In this document: one piece after another, positions 44,270-54,176 of the stretch | How the letters are laid out: every line of letters begins with the position of its first letter | Position numbering within the stretch: position 1 is the stretch's first letter | Assembly (NCBI GenBank): GCA_019359075.1 | Contig: JAHHIB010000011.1 | Coordinates: 1 to 64,000 of the forward strand | Length of the DNA: 64,000 bases | Reading direction: 5' to 3' | Source: Kalymmatonema hyalinum WJT4-NPBG1 | Lineage (GTDB): Bacteria > Cyanobacteriota > Cyanobacteriia > Cyanobacteriales > Nostocaceae | Translations under genes and position numbers: made by a program | Notes under the pieces: generated by a model | Database searches by the model: none | What the model was told of the DNA's origin: nothing | What the model saw: the letters and a program-made list of their open reading frames with translations, nothing else

Positions 44270-45031
44270 TTTCTTGCGTAATGCCAGTAATCCAACTACA
44301 CCAAGACCAAGTAATGCCGATGGTTCAAAAACAGAGATTTTTTGAGCTGTAAAGCTACTTTCGTAAGAAATTCTCAAATTTCCATCTGACAAAAAGCCGT
44401 AGCTGGCTTCAATTTGTTCCAACCCACCAATACCAATGGGAACGGAAAAGATGCCGTTGTTATCTTTAGAGACTTCTTGACCCAAGTATTCTACTGTCAC
44501 ATCTGAAAGTGGTTGTCCTTGATAGTATACTTGAACTTCCAGGTTGTCTCCTTCCTGAACTGCAAAAGGATTTTCCAAAGGTATAATTTCCAGCGGCTGG
44601 TTGAACGGTTGCGCTAGAGTGTCAGACCAATCATAAAGAGCTTTGGTGTACTTCAGATTATGACTCACATTTTGGTATTGACTAATTTCAGCTTCTGAAA
44701 TATTGCGAGATTCATTTTCGGATATTCTGGCATAATAGCCATTATCAAAAAATGCAGTTAACGCCGCAATGTTGCCGTCAGGAGTCAGAGAAAGTCCATC
44801 TTGTTTCTGATTGATAGTAAATGGCACTATCTGTCTTGTTGCATCATATGCTGTGGCTTCCTTAAGTTTCGCCGGAGAATAAGGTAGTGGTCCTTCTTCT
44901 GGATGACCATACAATAGATTGTATTCTCCATTTTGATAATCAAACCAGACAACGTGTGCTGAAGCTGGTTGCAAAAGCAATGGTAGAATTGCACCCGCCA
45001 AGAGCAATTTTTTCAAATTGCGGATAAGCAT
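44255..45031 (-). CDS. DUF4198 protein with PEP-CTERM-like anchor
   Basis: The 258-residue protein has a signal peptide (cleavage near PASA, residue 25) and starts HVVWFDYQNGEYNLLYGHP, typical of DUF4198 periplasmic proteins. It has an Ig-like middle (VQVYYQGQPLSDVTVEYLG) and ends FEPSALLGLGVVGLLALRKK, a PEP-CTERM-type sorting signal with a variant motif. Some DUF4198 members bind Ni or Co. The His-rich N-terminus of the mature chain could bind metal. The next gene on the strand is FmdE-like. Confidence 0.82.
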   Translation of the reverse strand: MLIRNLKKLLLAGAILPLLLQPASAHVVWFDYQNGEYNLLYGHPEEGPLPYSPAKLKEATAYDATRQIVPFTINQKQDGLSLTPDGNIAALTAFFDNGYYARISENESRNISEAEISQYQNVSHNLKYTKALYDWSDTLAQPFNQPLEIIPLENPFAVQEGDNLEVQVYYQGQPLSDVTVEYLGQEVSKDNNGIFSVPIGIGGLEQIEASYGFLSDGNLRISYESSFTAQKISVFEPSALLGLGVVGLLALRKKKNLA

Positions 45032-45333
45032 CTCAATTTCCTTAATTGAGTTATTACATCATTATTAAACGCAGATTTTTTGATATCGAACAATCCCCCT
45101 ATACGGGATATTATTGTTAATAAAAATTTCTATGTTTTCCTAATCTTAAATTTTTATTTTTTCATCCTAATAATCATAAAAAATATGATATTGTACATAG
45201 TTTATCTATTAAAATATCCGGACGTTATAATTTGTGGCTCTAACGTGTAAAAGGCAATAAATAAGCTGGGTTGAGGAACAAAACCCAGCCTACAAAAGAT
45301 AAATAATTGAATACTCAAGCGGGTAGCTAATAG
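45032..45333. other. intergenic region with terminator of the 45334 gene
   Basis: About 300 AT-rich bases contain the presumed promoter of the DUF4198 gene at its left side. A hairpin GCTGGGTT/AACCCAGC (45265-45289) follows the stop of the dehydrogenase-like gene. No gene is seen. Confidence 0.5.
45265..45289 (-). terminator. terminator of the saccharopine-dehydrogenase-like gene
   Basis: On the minus strand an 8-bp stem GCTGGGTT/AACCCAGC is followed by TTATTTATT. It lies about 45 bases past the stop at 45334. Confidence 0.6.
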
Positions 45334-46362
45334 CTACTTGACAAACTGGGGCATGATTTCAGCGGCGGTGAATAAACCGTAAATACCGCGCTGGTGCAAT
45401 GCAATACCAGCTTTGAGATAGCCAAAGGCAGGACCACAGACGTTGGCTGCCATGCTGGTTTCATCACCTAAAGTAAAGGTATGGGTAGAAATTTTACCTT
45501 CAAAGGTACGACCAGTGACTTTAACGTTGGTGCTGATGGGCTTTTTAGGATTACGGGTATCGACTATGCCACCAACAGTAACGCGATCGCGTCCCACAAT
45601 GCCTGCTAACTCTAGCATCACATCATCAGCGTGTTCCATATTCTCTAAAGTCAGCACGCCATTGGTTTTATCCAGAAGTGCTTCTACTTCCTCATCCGTC
45701 ATTGCCCTAGCAGTTTCCACGCTAAACCCTGGCATATGGGCAATATCTTCGCGGATGGTGGCGCGGTAAGCTTCCCAGTTAGCAATTCCCACTCCAAAAG
45801 TAATTTCCACCCGATGAATTTCGGCGTAGCTTTGTGCTGCTAAAGCTGCTGCTGCTGTTAACAGCCCTGGTGTTGCCCCACATCCTGTCATGTAGGTAAT
45901 TCCTGCTGCTTGCAGTTCCTCTTTCATCGCCAGCAGTTGTTCCACGGCACTGGTGCGCTTAATCGCATCCACCAATACCCCGCGCCATCCAGATTTGATA
46001 AACTGCTCAGCGACAGAGGAAATGAAATTATTAGGTAAGTTGGGTAAAGCCAGAAAATATCCATCTACAGGATGAGATTTTTCGATTAAATCCTCAATAC
46101 TGCGATGAGTTAAAGTCCCCAAGGGTTCTAAATAACCCACTGAACCTTGAGATTGGTAAGTTGTAATACATTCTTGAGCATTTAAACCATCAGCGGCGTA
46201 GATATAGCCTTGCTTGTCTGCCGCTGCCACTAAAATCATTTCACGTTTTGGGGCGAGTACCTTGGCAGCAGCTTGCCCCAGTCCACCAAAGCCCAGTACT
46301 CCTACGCGCATCGCTTTGGGGAGATGAGTAGAACCTGTCACTTGCTCTGCATTCATGGCCAA
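45334..46362 (-). CDS. saccharopine dehydrogenase-like oxidoreductase
   Basis: The 342-residue protein has an N-terminal Rossmann motif [17 protein letters not shown] (about 20-36). A catalytic-domain segment [20 protein letters not shown] follows at about 155-174. It is annotated in related genomes as saccharopine-dehydrogenase-like. Lysine degradation by the saccharopine route is not expected in cyanobacteria, so the real substrate is unknown. No operon partner is visible, and a terminator follows it. Confidence 0.8.
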   Translation of the reverse strand: MAMNAEQVTGSTHLPKAMRVGVLGFGGLGQAAAKVLAPKREMILVAAADKQGYIYAADGLNAQECITTYQSQGSVGYLEPLGTLTHRSIEDLIEKSHPVDGYFLALPNLPNNFISSVAEQFIKSGWRGVLVDAIKRTSAVEQLLAMKEELQAAGITYMTGCGATPGLLTAAAALAAQSYAEIHRVEITFGVGIANWEAYRATIREDIAHMPGFSVETARAMTDEEVEALLDKTNGVLTLENMEHADDVMLELAGIVGRDRVTVGGIVDTRNPKKPISTNVKVTGRTFEGKISTHTFTLGDETSMAANVCGPAFGYLKAGIALHQRGIYGLFTAAEIMPQFVK

Positions 46363-47093
46363 CTTTCTAGAGTTAAATAACAGCTTATCCTACCGTTTAG
46401 GAGTCAGTAATGCTCAGTTGTGAGTTCGGATTTGTTTTTACTCGCACCAATACTTAGGGCGATCGCATTATCACCGACAAGATTCATCCGGCTTGTTAAA
46501 CTAAATCTACCTAGCCATGCGGCTTTAATTTAAAATTCATAATTCAAAACTAATTTTTAACTTTAATTTTGAATTTTCAATTCCAGTGGCGGGGTAGCTT
46601 TTCCCCATACTCACAACTCTATGTCGCTCCCCACCACTGCTGGTAGACTCATAAAAATTAAGAGTTTGACACTCTGCCGAGGCAAACTTTGTTTGACAAG
46701 TCATAAGCTTTGGTTCCTGCGGGCAAGTAAGGTGCAGATATGAAATAGCTTATTTTTGATGATAATAACAAATTTTTTGACAAATTTTACCATTTCTGCG
46801 GCTCTTACTACTGCTTATGCAGGTTTTTAGCCGTTATGTCTCTTAAATTCTCAGTCTAACTTTTAGCTTGACTAAATTGATAAGGTTAAGAGAAACTAAC
46901 AAATATGAGAAGTAGTACCCTATACAAATAATAATTTTTGTTAACTTTATGAGATATATATTTTGAGAGATGGAACATTAGTTAACAAATGGCAAATTTG
47001 TAGCTAAGAGAAAACGCTGTCTCACATGGCTACTTTTGTAGCAAGTCGCTACAGCAATACTGTCCAAGCCTAGGATTTTGGTTAGCAAAAAGC
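46363..47093. other. 731-base intergenic region without a recognised gene
   Basis: The region is AT-rich with scattered simple repeats (TTTAATTTTGAATTTTCAATT type) and a GGGG/CCCC mini-hairpin near 46588-46605. It should contain promoters for both flanking divergent genes. I see no RNA gene or riboswitch that I can name. Confidence 0.45.
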
Positions 47094-47303
47094 ATGGAGA
47101 CTTTAGAGTTCGTAATTTATCCAGACGGTCGGGTACAAGAAAAAGTCACTGGCATTGTGGGTGCGTCCTGCGCTGAAGTTACAGCAGCGATAGAGGCACA
47201 GCTAGGACAAGTACTAACTCAGGAGTCAACGTCAGAATACTTTGCTACCAAGGTGCAGCAATCTGGTGTGGTGAATACGCAAACCAGCTACAGCGATTGG
47301 TAA
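47094..47303 (+). CDS. DUF2997 family protein
   Basis: The 69-residue protein starts METLEFVIYPDGRVQEKVTG and continues CAEVTAAIEAQLG, the DUF2997 signature. It is the first of three consecutive genes (DUF2997, Ycf35, ferredoxin) on the plus strand, a conserved cyanobacterial arrangement. No function is established. Confidence 0.88.
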   Translation: METLEFVIYPDGRVQEKVTGIVGASCAEVTAAIEAQLGQVLTQESTSEYFATKVQQSGVVNTQTSYSDW

Positions 47304-47342
47304 GTTTTCAAACTAGTTTAGTTACATTGATTTAGAACCACC

Positions 47343-47729
47343 ATGTCACACTTTAGCCAAATTAAGACCCAAATCCGTAACATTGATTCCTTGAAAGATG
47401 CACTGACAGAATTGGGTATAGACTGGAAGCAAGGTCCACGGGAAGTCCGTGGTTATCGCGGTCAAACCCATAATGCCGAAGTTACCATTGAGCAGGAAAA
47501 TGGTTATGATATCGGCTTTAGATGGACTGGCAAAGAATACGAACTGGTTGCTGACTTACAGTACTGGCAGCAAGACTTATCGGTTGAAGGTTTCTTGCGC
47601 CGCGTCACACAACGCTATGCATACCAAACAGTAGTCAAAGAAACTGCTCGTGCTGGATTTCAAGTTACTGAGCAACAAAAAAATGAAGATGGTTCCATCC
47701 GCCTATTAGTACAGCGCTGGAGTGCGTAA
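47343..47729 (+). CDS. ycf35: Ycf35 (DUF1257) family protein
   Basis: The 128-residue protein begins MSHFSQIKTQIRNIDSLKDAL and contains DIGFRWTGKEYELVADLQYW, the DUF1257/Ycf35 pattern. The gene is also found in red algal plastid genomes. It overlaps the ferredoxin gene by one base (TAATG), so the products are likely made together. The function is unknown. Confidence 0.92.
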   Translation: MSHFSQIKTQIRNIDSLKDALTELGIDWKQGPREVRGYRGQTHNAEVTIEQENGYDIGFRWTGKEYELVADLQYWQQDLSVEGFLRRVTQRYAYQTVVKETARAGFQVTEQQKNEDGSIRLLVQRWSA

Positions 47730-48190
47730 TGTCTGATTTTTTGCCGTCGCCGGAACAAGAGGAAGAGAACCGCTCAGGTTTTGAACCAGAATTAGGCGGT
47801 TTTTTGCGAGACGCGCCAGAACGCTCTGGTTTTGAGCCGGAATTGGGTGGTGTTTTGCGGCAAAAGGGTGTCTATGTGGACGAAATTACCTGTATCGGCT
47901 GCTTGCACTGTGCCCATGTTGCCCGTAACACGTTTTACATTGAACCAGATTACGGGCGATCGCGTGTGATTCGTCAAGATGGCGACCCAGAAGAAGTTAT
48001 TCAAGAAGCAATTGACACTTGTCCTGTTGATTGCATCCACTGGGTTGATTACACCAAATTGAAAAACTTAGAAGAAGAACGCAAATATCAGGTCATTCCC
48101 TTAATAGGATATCCAGTGGAAGGGGCAGTTATTGCTGCCCAACGGCGACGCAAAAGGCAAAAACTAACCCGTAAAAAATCTCGTTATTAA
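47729..48190 (+). CDS. 4Fe-4S ferredoxin with duplicated N-terminal motif
   Basis: The 153-residue protein has one 4Fe-4S motif, CIGCLHCAHVARNTF plus the distant CPVDC. The N-terminal extension carries GFEPELGG twice (about residues 12-19 and 30-37), each followed by an LR. The tail is strongly basic (RRRKRQKLTRKKSRY). The chaperone-like or electron-donor role is inferred from its fixed link with Ycf35. A strong terminator follows. Confidence 0.9.
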   Translation: MSDFLPSPEQEEENRSGFEPELGGFLRDAPERSGFEPELGGVLRQKGVYVDEITCIGCLHCAHVARNTFYIEPDYGRSRVIRQDGDPEEVIQEAIDTCPVDCIHWVDYTKLKNLEEERKYQVIPLIGYPVEGAVIAAQRRRKRQKLTRKKSRY

Positions 48191-48211
48191 AGTTAGTTTC
48201 ACCTCATCTAG

Positions 48212-48242
48212 GAGGACTGGTCAAACCAGTCCTCTTATTTTT
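48212..48242 (+). terminator. rho-independent terminator after the ferredoxin gene
   Basis: A perfect 10-bp stem GAGGACTGGT/ACCAGTCCTC with a three-base loop is followed by TTATTTTT. It ends the DUF2997-ycf35-ferredoxin transcript. Confidence 0.9.
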
Positions 48243-48289
48243 AATAGACTTCTTGCATTCATTCCAAAAAAAAGAATAATTAACCACAG

Positions 48290-48322
48290 ATGAACACAGA
48301 TGGACACAGATGGACACAGATG
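48290..48322. repeat. ACACAGATGG tandem decamers
   Basis: About three tandem copies of a 10-base unit (ACACAGATGG) lie just after the ferredoxin terminator. They are related to the hairpin arms at 36563-36607. Confidence 0.7.
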
Positions 48323-48404
48323 GAATCAAAGAGATGCAATCTTGTCTAATGATTAAACTCCGGCACTGTCTGTTGGCATGAGTGGTATCGATCAGTTTGC
48401 TCAA

Positions 48405-50051
48405 CTATTCTTTCTCAGGGAAAGTCTGCACCTTGCCATCGGGACTAAAAACAGCTCGAATTTTTACAGATTGTCCATTTTTATTAGGAGAAACAAAAGG
48501 TTCACCAATCAGAGGCATCCCTGTGCGGTCAACGTAATCTCTGGCAGCTTTTCCTAAAGGTAAAATTTGCTCAATTGAGCCGTCAACAGCCACGACTAAA
48601 CTGTACTCAATGCTTTGGCTCAATCCAGAAGGCGGTTGCCAGCCTTTTTTTAATTTTTCTCTAGCTTGTGCCACTTGAGCCGTATCAAACAACGTGTCAC
48701 TACTGGTTGTAGCCACTTCTGTAGGCAGATTGCCTCTATTTCTACGGGCTTCCCGCAGCCTAGTGATTAATGTATCAGTAGCACTTGGTACAGAGGTGCC
48801 TGGTTGCGAGAAAGATGGCTCACGGCTAGCACCACCACTGGGATTGGTTAAACTGGCTAGTGGTGGAGAGGCTGTTGAGCTATCGGGAGCGATACCTGTG
48901 CTAGGCAGATCACTCGGCGTCGAATTGTTTGGCGCTGATGCAGAAGTGCCACGGTTTACAGTTGATGCTGTAGTGTTGAGCGGGGGCTGGGATTGAATCG
49001 CAATTTGTGGCTTTGGTGCTGCGTTCTGTGGAGAGGTTGAGAGGGTTGGAGCTTTTGGTGTTCCAGGTATATTCAGCGTAGTTCCTAAAGATGGTAATGG
49101 TGCTGTGGGGACATTACCTAGGCTAGGAGATGTTTGGGATGCGGAGGGAAGTGTAGATGTCGTAGGTATTTGAGGCGTCGCAGGCACACTAGGCAATGTT
49201 TGAGCGATCGCTGGTGGAGAAGCAGTAGAATTAGGCACTTGTAACGGAGAACCAAGGGGTGGCAGCGACTGCGAAGGCAAACTATCGGGGGGAGCAAATG
49301 TAGGTAGTCCTGATGAGGGTTGGTTCTGTGGTGAGGATTCTAAAGCAATGTTCTGTTGTGCCGTTGGTTTTTTGGCTGTCTGCTTTTGTCTGTTTTGGTT
49401 AGCATACTGCCAAGTCAGTGGTGCTAAACCCACAGCTACAACCAAAACTGCTGCAACCGGTGCCCAAGTCGGTATCCGACTCCTCGTAGAACGAGGCGTG
49501 AGATTTGGTAGCGCCATGACATCAGCAGAATACTCATCTAGAGCAGTTGCTAAGTCGAATAATTGTAGCAGGCTCAGTTCAATAACGTTACCAGATGCTG
49601 GGTTTGCCAGAGAACCAAGAAAAAGGTTGTGAGTTAAGTGAGTACTAGGTTTTATGTGTATATCTGCAACCGATCTCTGGGTAAAGGAGTTTATCGCTTG
49701 AGCTTCTTGTAAAGGGGAGTTGTTAAAATTTCTTTCTTCAGCTTCATCAGATGTGAAACTTGCGTCATGTGTTCTGGAGAAATTTGCCCAAAAGCTTTCA
49801 GGAGACATTTGCAGGAACTCTTGGACGTAGTTTGTCACCACTGCACACAAAGCCTCTAGCTGGTCGCTGTCGCCTTTAATTGCGATTCTCTTTTCCTCTG
49901 GCAATCGCGGATCGTCAAAGCGAAGCTCAAACTCTAGCTGCTTCAGGACAGATTTACCCATCCACTGAGACAAAGCTGAACTCTGCGCCAAGACTTCTAG
50001 CGTGCAAGTGGGCGGTGTATACCGACGGATCACAGAATTTGATACAGGCAT
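48405..50051 (-). CDS. DUF4335 domain protein
   Basis: The 548-residue protein opens with VIRRYTPPTCTLEVLAQSS and LEFELRFDDPRLPEEKRI, the DUF4335 domain (about 1-190). A transmembrane helix follows near 197-215, then about 200 residues of Pro/Ser/Thr-rich linker and a C-terminal domain with QSIEYSLVVAVDGSIEQILP. It lies 89 bases downstream of the DUF3038 gene; the two are commonly paired in cyanobacteria. The topology suggests a cytoplasmic DUF4335 part and an outer C-terminus, with an unknown role. Confidence 0.85.
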   Translation of the reverse strand: MPVSNSVIRRYTPPTCTLEVLAQSSALSQWMGKSVLKQLEFELRFDDPRLPEEKRIAIKGDSDQLEALCAVVTNYVQEFLQMSPESFWANFSRTHDASFTSDEAEERNFNNSPLQEAQAINSFTQRSVADIHIKPSTHLTHNLFLGSLANPASGNVIELSLLQLFDLATALDEYSADVMALPNLTPRSTRSRIPTWAPVAAVLVVAVGLAPLTWQYANQNRQKQTAKKPTAQQNIALESSPQNQPSSGLPTFAPPDSLPSQSLPPLGSPLQVPNSTASPPAIAQTLPSVPATPQIPTTSTLPSASQTSPSLGNVPTAPLPSLGTTLNIPGTPKAPTLSTSPQNAAPKPQIAIQSQPPLNTTASTVNRGTSASAPNNSTPSDLPSTGIAPDSSTASPPLASLTNPSGGASREPSFSQPGTSVPSATDTLITRLREARRNRGNLPTEVATTSSDTLFDTAQVAQAREKLKKGWQPPSGLSQSIEYSLVVAVDGSIEQILPLGKAARDYVDRTGMPLIGEPFVSPNKNGQSVKIRAVFSPDGKVQTFPEKE

Positions 50052-50081
50052 GGCAGGAACTGCGAGCAGGATATTTTTGAT

Positions 50082-50117
50082 TTTTGATTTTTGATTTTTG
50101 GTTTTTGATTGGGAAAT
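50082..50117. repeat. GATTTTT heptamer repeats
   Basis: About four tandem copies of GATTTTT (one GGTTTTT variant) lie between the DUF3038 and DUF4335 genes. Confidence 0.75.
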
Positions 50118-50140
50118 CTAAAATCTCACAAATCTCAAAT

Positions 50141-50746
50141 CTAGAATTTGATGGAACGGTCAATAAGCGCTAGCCACAGACGGCGGTGCCCACCAGGTCC
50201 ACTATAAAAAAGTAAATCTATAAGCATTTTTAGTGCTAGGTGGGTGAGTTCATCAGTGGAAATTGTCGCGTCTTCCTCCATCCGGTCTTGGTAAGTGTTG
50301 CAGAAAGCATCAATATAATCTCCAAGTAAAGCAGCCTGATGAGGTTCGCGGTTGTCTTCCGCCATTTGTTCCAATAGACCAACAGCACGGCGAATCAATT
50401 CTTGGTGCTGTTTGGCAAGATAGCAAGTAATGAGAACAAGCGCCCTAGCTTCCTCCACATCTAGTTTTTTTCGTCCTCCTTGACCTTTACGCAGCGGATT
50501 CGACTGGCGCAGTCGCCATAACGCCACGCGGTCCGGCACTCTCGACTCTAAATTGAGATTGACTGCCGCTTGTAGCATTGCCTCGGAGCCAATGCCAGTT
50601 AAAGTTTCTAACGCCAACAGCACCAAGTCCAACTGGGTTTTGATATTGTCCCATTGAACTGAATTCGGGGCTGGGAGGTTAATTAAATCCTCCCACTGAG
50701 AACTTGGAGCGGGTGAATTCGCGGCAGAGTGCATAACTTTTAGCAT
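50141..50746 (-). CDS. DUF3038 domain protein
   Basis: The 201-residue helical protein contains DLVLLALETLTGIGSEAML and DYIDAFCNTYQDRM, as in the DUF3038 family. It is the upstream partner of the DUF4335 gene. The function is not known. Confidence 0.85.
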   Translation of the reverse strand: MLKVMHSAANSPAPSSQWEDLINLPAPNSVQWDNIKTQLDLVLLALETLTGIGSEAMLQAAVNLNLESRVPDRVALWRLRQSNPLRKGQGGRKKLDVEEARALVLITCYLAKQHQELIRRAVGLLEQMAEDNREPHQAALLGDYIDAFCNTYQDRMEEDATISTDELTHLALKMLIDLLFYSGPGGHRRLWLALIDRSIKF

Positions 50747-51263
50747 AGGTGATCAGGCTGGTAGGGACTGTTGCTGTTACCCATTTTGAAACCAGACTCT
50801 CAAGGCTGAAGATTGGTTTCCAATCACTATTAGCCGAAGCCAGGAGCTACAGCTTTTATCATTTTGGTGAACAGCAGAGGTATTTGTCTTAACTCTATGA
50901 CGAAAAGCTATTTTGAAAAAAGTATAAGCTTTATTAATTGTCGTTTGTCTGCCGAACACATATGGCTGATTTTTATTTTTTATTAAAAATACACTTCGGT
51001 ATACAGATTTTTACTAGTAGCCGATCGCTATTTATGGTAGCGCAATTGCTTACTAGTGATTAAGCTCACACACGTATAACTTGCTTATTTTTTTGTTAAG
51101 ACATTCATTTGTCATAAGTCATCTCTAATTAGAAACGACTAATGACAAACCACGTCCCTTACGAGTCATGAAGCAATTTTAATGCGTCACAGCTTATTTC
51201 AGTTATACTCATTGCCACAAGAAAAACCCGGATTCTTCCTTGGAGAATCAAAGCTTTTCAGTA
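50747..51263. other. 517-base intergenic region
   Basis: AT-rich, with ACTAGTA-type short repeats. It should contain the promoter of the DUF3038 gene and the end of mutS2. No gene or RNA is recognised. Confidence 0.4.
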
Positions 51264-53747
51264 CTATTCAACGTAAGCAACCGTCACACCAGTACCGCCA
51301 TCGGCTTGTTCGGCTGCTTCGTAACGGTTGACTCTAGGGTGATGCTGCAAGAAGGCGTGAACTCCTTGCCGCAGCTTACCCGTGCCATGTCCGTGAATAA
51401 TCCATATTGGTCCTGTTGCTTCTGAGATTGCCTTGTCTAAAGTTATTTCGGCATCAGACACCCTACACCCACGCAAATCTACCGTATTTTTAGATGTGCG
51501 AATTGCAGGAGTTTCTGTCAAGGTTGTGATTTTTGACTCTCCTCTGCTCCTGGCGTCCTCTGCTCCTCTGTTCCTAGACTCCTTAACGACTGGTTCAGCT
51601 TTTTGACCATCTAAAGATTCTACGTCTTGTAGCTTCACCGTCATCTTCATGATCCCAAAGCGGACTGTTAACTCACCATCAGAATCAGGAGCAGTTAAGA
51701 CTTCCGCTGTTTGCCCTAGCTTGGGTATACGGATGCGATCGCCCACTTTGGGAACAAATCCCACTTTCGGTTTTGGTGGTGCTTTTGGTATAAATTTTTC
51801 TTCTATTTGTTTCAAAGCATTGCTTGCTTGTTGGGCGTCTTGTGCTGTTGGCTTACCTTGCTGCAAACGGCGAATCACTTGAGCTATTTCACCTTTTGCT
51901 TGGATAATTGCCTGCTGCACTGCCACCTCCTGCGAGGCACGCAAAGCACGTTCCCTTTCCTCTAATCCTGTGGCTTTTGCGGATACTTCTTTGTATAAAC
52001 GCTCAGTTTGCTGCAACAAATCTTGTGCTTGTGCTGCTTTGGTTTCCTGACTGCGGCGTTGTGCTTCCAACCCAGCAATCACCTGATTAACTTCGTCTGT
52101 TGCTCCTCCCAGTTGGGTTTTCGCCTGTTCCACAACTTCTGGTTTCAAACCCAAGCGACGGGCAATTGTCAGAGCGTTAGAACGTCCTGGAATTCCCCAT
52201 AGTAAACGGTAAGTGGGTGAAAGGGTACTTTCATCAAATTCTACAGAGGCATTTTCAAACCGCTCATCTTCATATTTCAGTGCTTTTAGTTCACCAAAGT
52301 GAGTGGTCGCAATTGTCAACAGGGCATGGTCTGCTAGATATTGTAGTAGCGATATTGCCAAAGCACTCCCTTCAGCAGGGTCTGTTCCTGCGCCCACTTC
52401 GTCGAGCAGGATTAAAGACGAGGGGAGGGATGAGGAGGATAAGACTTCCTCATCTCCCTTGTCTCGCTCATCTCGCTCATCTCGCTCATCTCGCTCATCT
52501 CCTACTTCGTCTATCGCTGACAAAATCCGACTGATGCGGCGAATATGACCAGAAAAGGTGGATAAATTTTGCTGTAGGGACTGCTCATCTCCTATATCTG
52601 CCAGCACCTTGTCAAACCAAGGCAATTCTACGGGTTCACGAGCAGGCACAAATAAGCCTACTTTCGCCATCAATACTGCCAAACCCAGAGTTTTCAAAGT
52701 CACAGTTTTACCGCCAGTGTTTGGACCGGTAATCGTAACTACTCGAATATGCGGCGCAATCAGCAAATCAACGGGAACCACTGCATATCCTTGTTCGTGG
52801 TGATGCTGCCACTCTAAAAGCGGATGACGCAACTGCCGCAAGGTGATGGTTTCGTTTTCCTCCCGCTTAATAAAGCGCGGGGGATTTGCTTTTAACCAGA
52901 AACTATAACGTGCTTTTGCCAATGCCAAATCCAAGGTTGTGACAATTGCTAACAACCTTTCTAAATCCGGCTTGACAGCAGCCACTTGCTGAGTTAAAGT
53001 GCGGCGAATCGCTTCTTCTTCTGCTTGCTCTCTTTTTACCAACTGCCGCAATTGGTTTCCCAAAGGAACTATGGAATTCGGTTCCACGTACAACGTTGCG
53101 CCGCTCGTGGAAGTATCGTGGACAATACCCGGTACAGCGTCTTTTTGGGGCGCTTTCACGGGAATCACAAAGCGATCGCCTCTTTGTGTAATGATTTGTT
53201 CTTGAACTGCATTCGCTTTTACCTGTAAGATATTTTGCAGTTTTTGAGTGATTTGACTGCGTACTTGCCGAACAGAAGTGCGAATTTCACCGAGTTTTTG
53301 GCTGGCGCGATCGCTCACCTGCCCTCTTTCATCTATACATCTGTGAATTTCTTGCTCTAATTCTGGATAAGTCCGTAAATCGGCAACCAAATCATTCAAT
53401 ATCGTCAAATCTGGGTGGTTGTCGATCACACGGCGTAGGTTTCTTGTGCCAGCGAGAGTGGTGGCGATCGCCAACAGTTCATCCCCTGTCAAAATTCCTT
53501 GCAGTTCTGCGCGTTCTAAAGAATCGCCAATATCTTGAATTCCGTCAAACGACAGCCCTGGACCTAGGCGGTTTTCCAGTTCATAGACTTCCTTTGTTTG
53601 CGCTAACAACTGCTCACTTTCGGCTGGCAACGCAGGAATTTTTAGATGGCGTGCAGCAATAGTCCCCAGCTTGGTTGCCGCAAAGGTGGACAAATGCTGG
53701 CAGAGGCGAGACCATTCAAGTAGTTCTAAAGTTTCAGATTGGATCAA
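51264..53747 (-). CDS. mutS2: endonuclease MutS2
   Basis: The 827-residue protein has the MutS core, Walker A GPNTGGKT near residue 340, Walker B LILLDEVGAGTDP and signature LSTFSGHIRRI. A coiled coil follows, then a C-terminal Smr nuclease domain (VDLRGCR, WIIHGHGTGKLR). MutS2 acts in recombination control and in splitting collided ribosomes. Between the signature and Walker B lies a repetitive insertion (ERDERDERDERDKGDEE), encoded by a four-copy 9-bp microsatellite. The essential motifs around it are intact. Confidence 0.95.
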   Translation of the reverse strand: MIQSETLELLEWSRLCQHLSTFAATKLGTIAARHLKIPALPAESEQLLAQTKEVYELENRLGPGLSFDGIQDIGDSLERAELQGILTGDELLAIATTLAGTRNLRRVIDNHPDLTILNDLVADLRTYPELEQEIHRCIDERGQVSDRASQKLGEIRTSVRQVRSQITQKLQNILQVKANAVQEQIITQRGDRFVIPVKAPQKDAVPGIVHDTSTSGATLYVEPNSIVPLGNQLRQLVKREQAEEEAIRRTLTQQVAAVKPDLERLLAIVTTLDLALAKARYSFWLKANPPRFIKREENETITLRQLRHPLLEWQHHHEQGYAVVPVDLLIAPHIRVVTITGPNTGGKTVTLKTLGLAVLMAKVGLFVPAREPVELPWFDKVLADIGDEQSLQQNLSTFSGHIRRISRILSAIDEVGDERDERDERDERDKGDEEVLSSSSLPSSLILLDEVGAGTDPAEGSALAISLLQYLADHALLTIATTHFGELKALKYEDERFENASVEFDESTLSPTYRLLWGIPGRSNALTIARRLGLKPEVVEQAKTQLGGATDEVNQVIAGLEAQRRSQETKAAQAQDLLQQTERLYKEVSAKATGLEERERALRASQEVAVQQAIIQAKGEIAQVIRRLQQGKPTAQDAQQASNALKQIEEKFIPKAPPKPKVGFVPKVGDRIRIPKLGQTAEVLTAPDSDGELTVRFGIMKMTVKLQDVESLDGQKAEPVVKESRNRGAEDARSRGESKITTLTETPAIRTSKNTVDLRGCRVSDAEITLDKAISEATGPIWIIHGHGTGKLRQGVHAFLQHHPRVNRYEAAEQADGGTGVTVAYVE
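52463..52498. repeat. four tandem CTCGCTCAT units within mutS2
   Basis: Four perfect 9-bp copies encode a repeated DER tripeptide in frame within the ATPase domain. The multiple-of-three unit lets copy number vary without a frameshift. Confidence 0.9.
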
Positions 53748-54176
53748 GGCTTAAAAAACATCTAACCTGAATGAAATATGAAATTATGGTAACAACACTA
53801 TCGCCTAAGCTGCTCACCCGCTAAGGTGAAATTTTGCCGTAATCATTAATAATTTATTTCTGTTGCGAGTACAATTCGTCAGAAGTCAGGAGTCAGAATT
53901 GAGCGCGTGTGTATTTTGTACGAGTGGTGAACCAGTACTGCGCTCGGGTTACCCGAGCGCAGGTAACTGGTGTTGGCGCAGCCTCAAGGCGAGGAGATAC
54001 CCGTTCGGCGCAGCCGTGCCGTAGGCATAGGGCAGATGAGTTTTGGCAGCACACGCCCCTAGTGATTGCATTCTGAATTCTTCGATGACACAGTGTACGT
54101 GGTTGAATTCAAAAAACCTCTGCAAATACCCTCATAATTTTGATACCCTAGCTAGAACAGATTGGGGTACAAAAGC
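53748..54176. other. mutS2-guaB3 intergenic region with palindromes
   Basis: A 429-base gap includes a perfect 12-bp palindrome CTGCGCTCGGGT/ACCCGAGCGCAG at 53938-53962 and GGCGCAGCC-type repeat fragments up to about 54030. It must also hold promoters for both divergent genes. No gene is seen. Confidence 0.5.
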
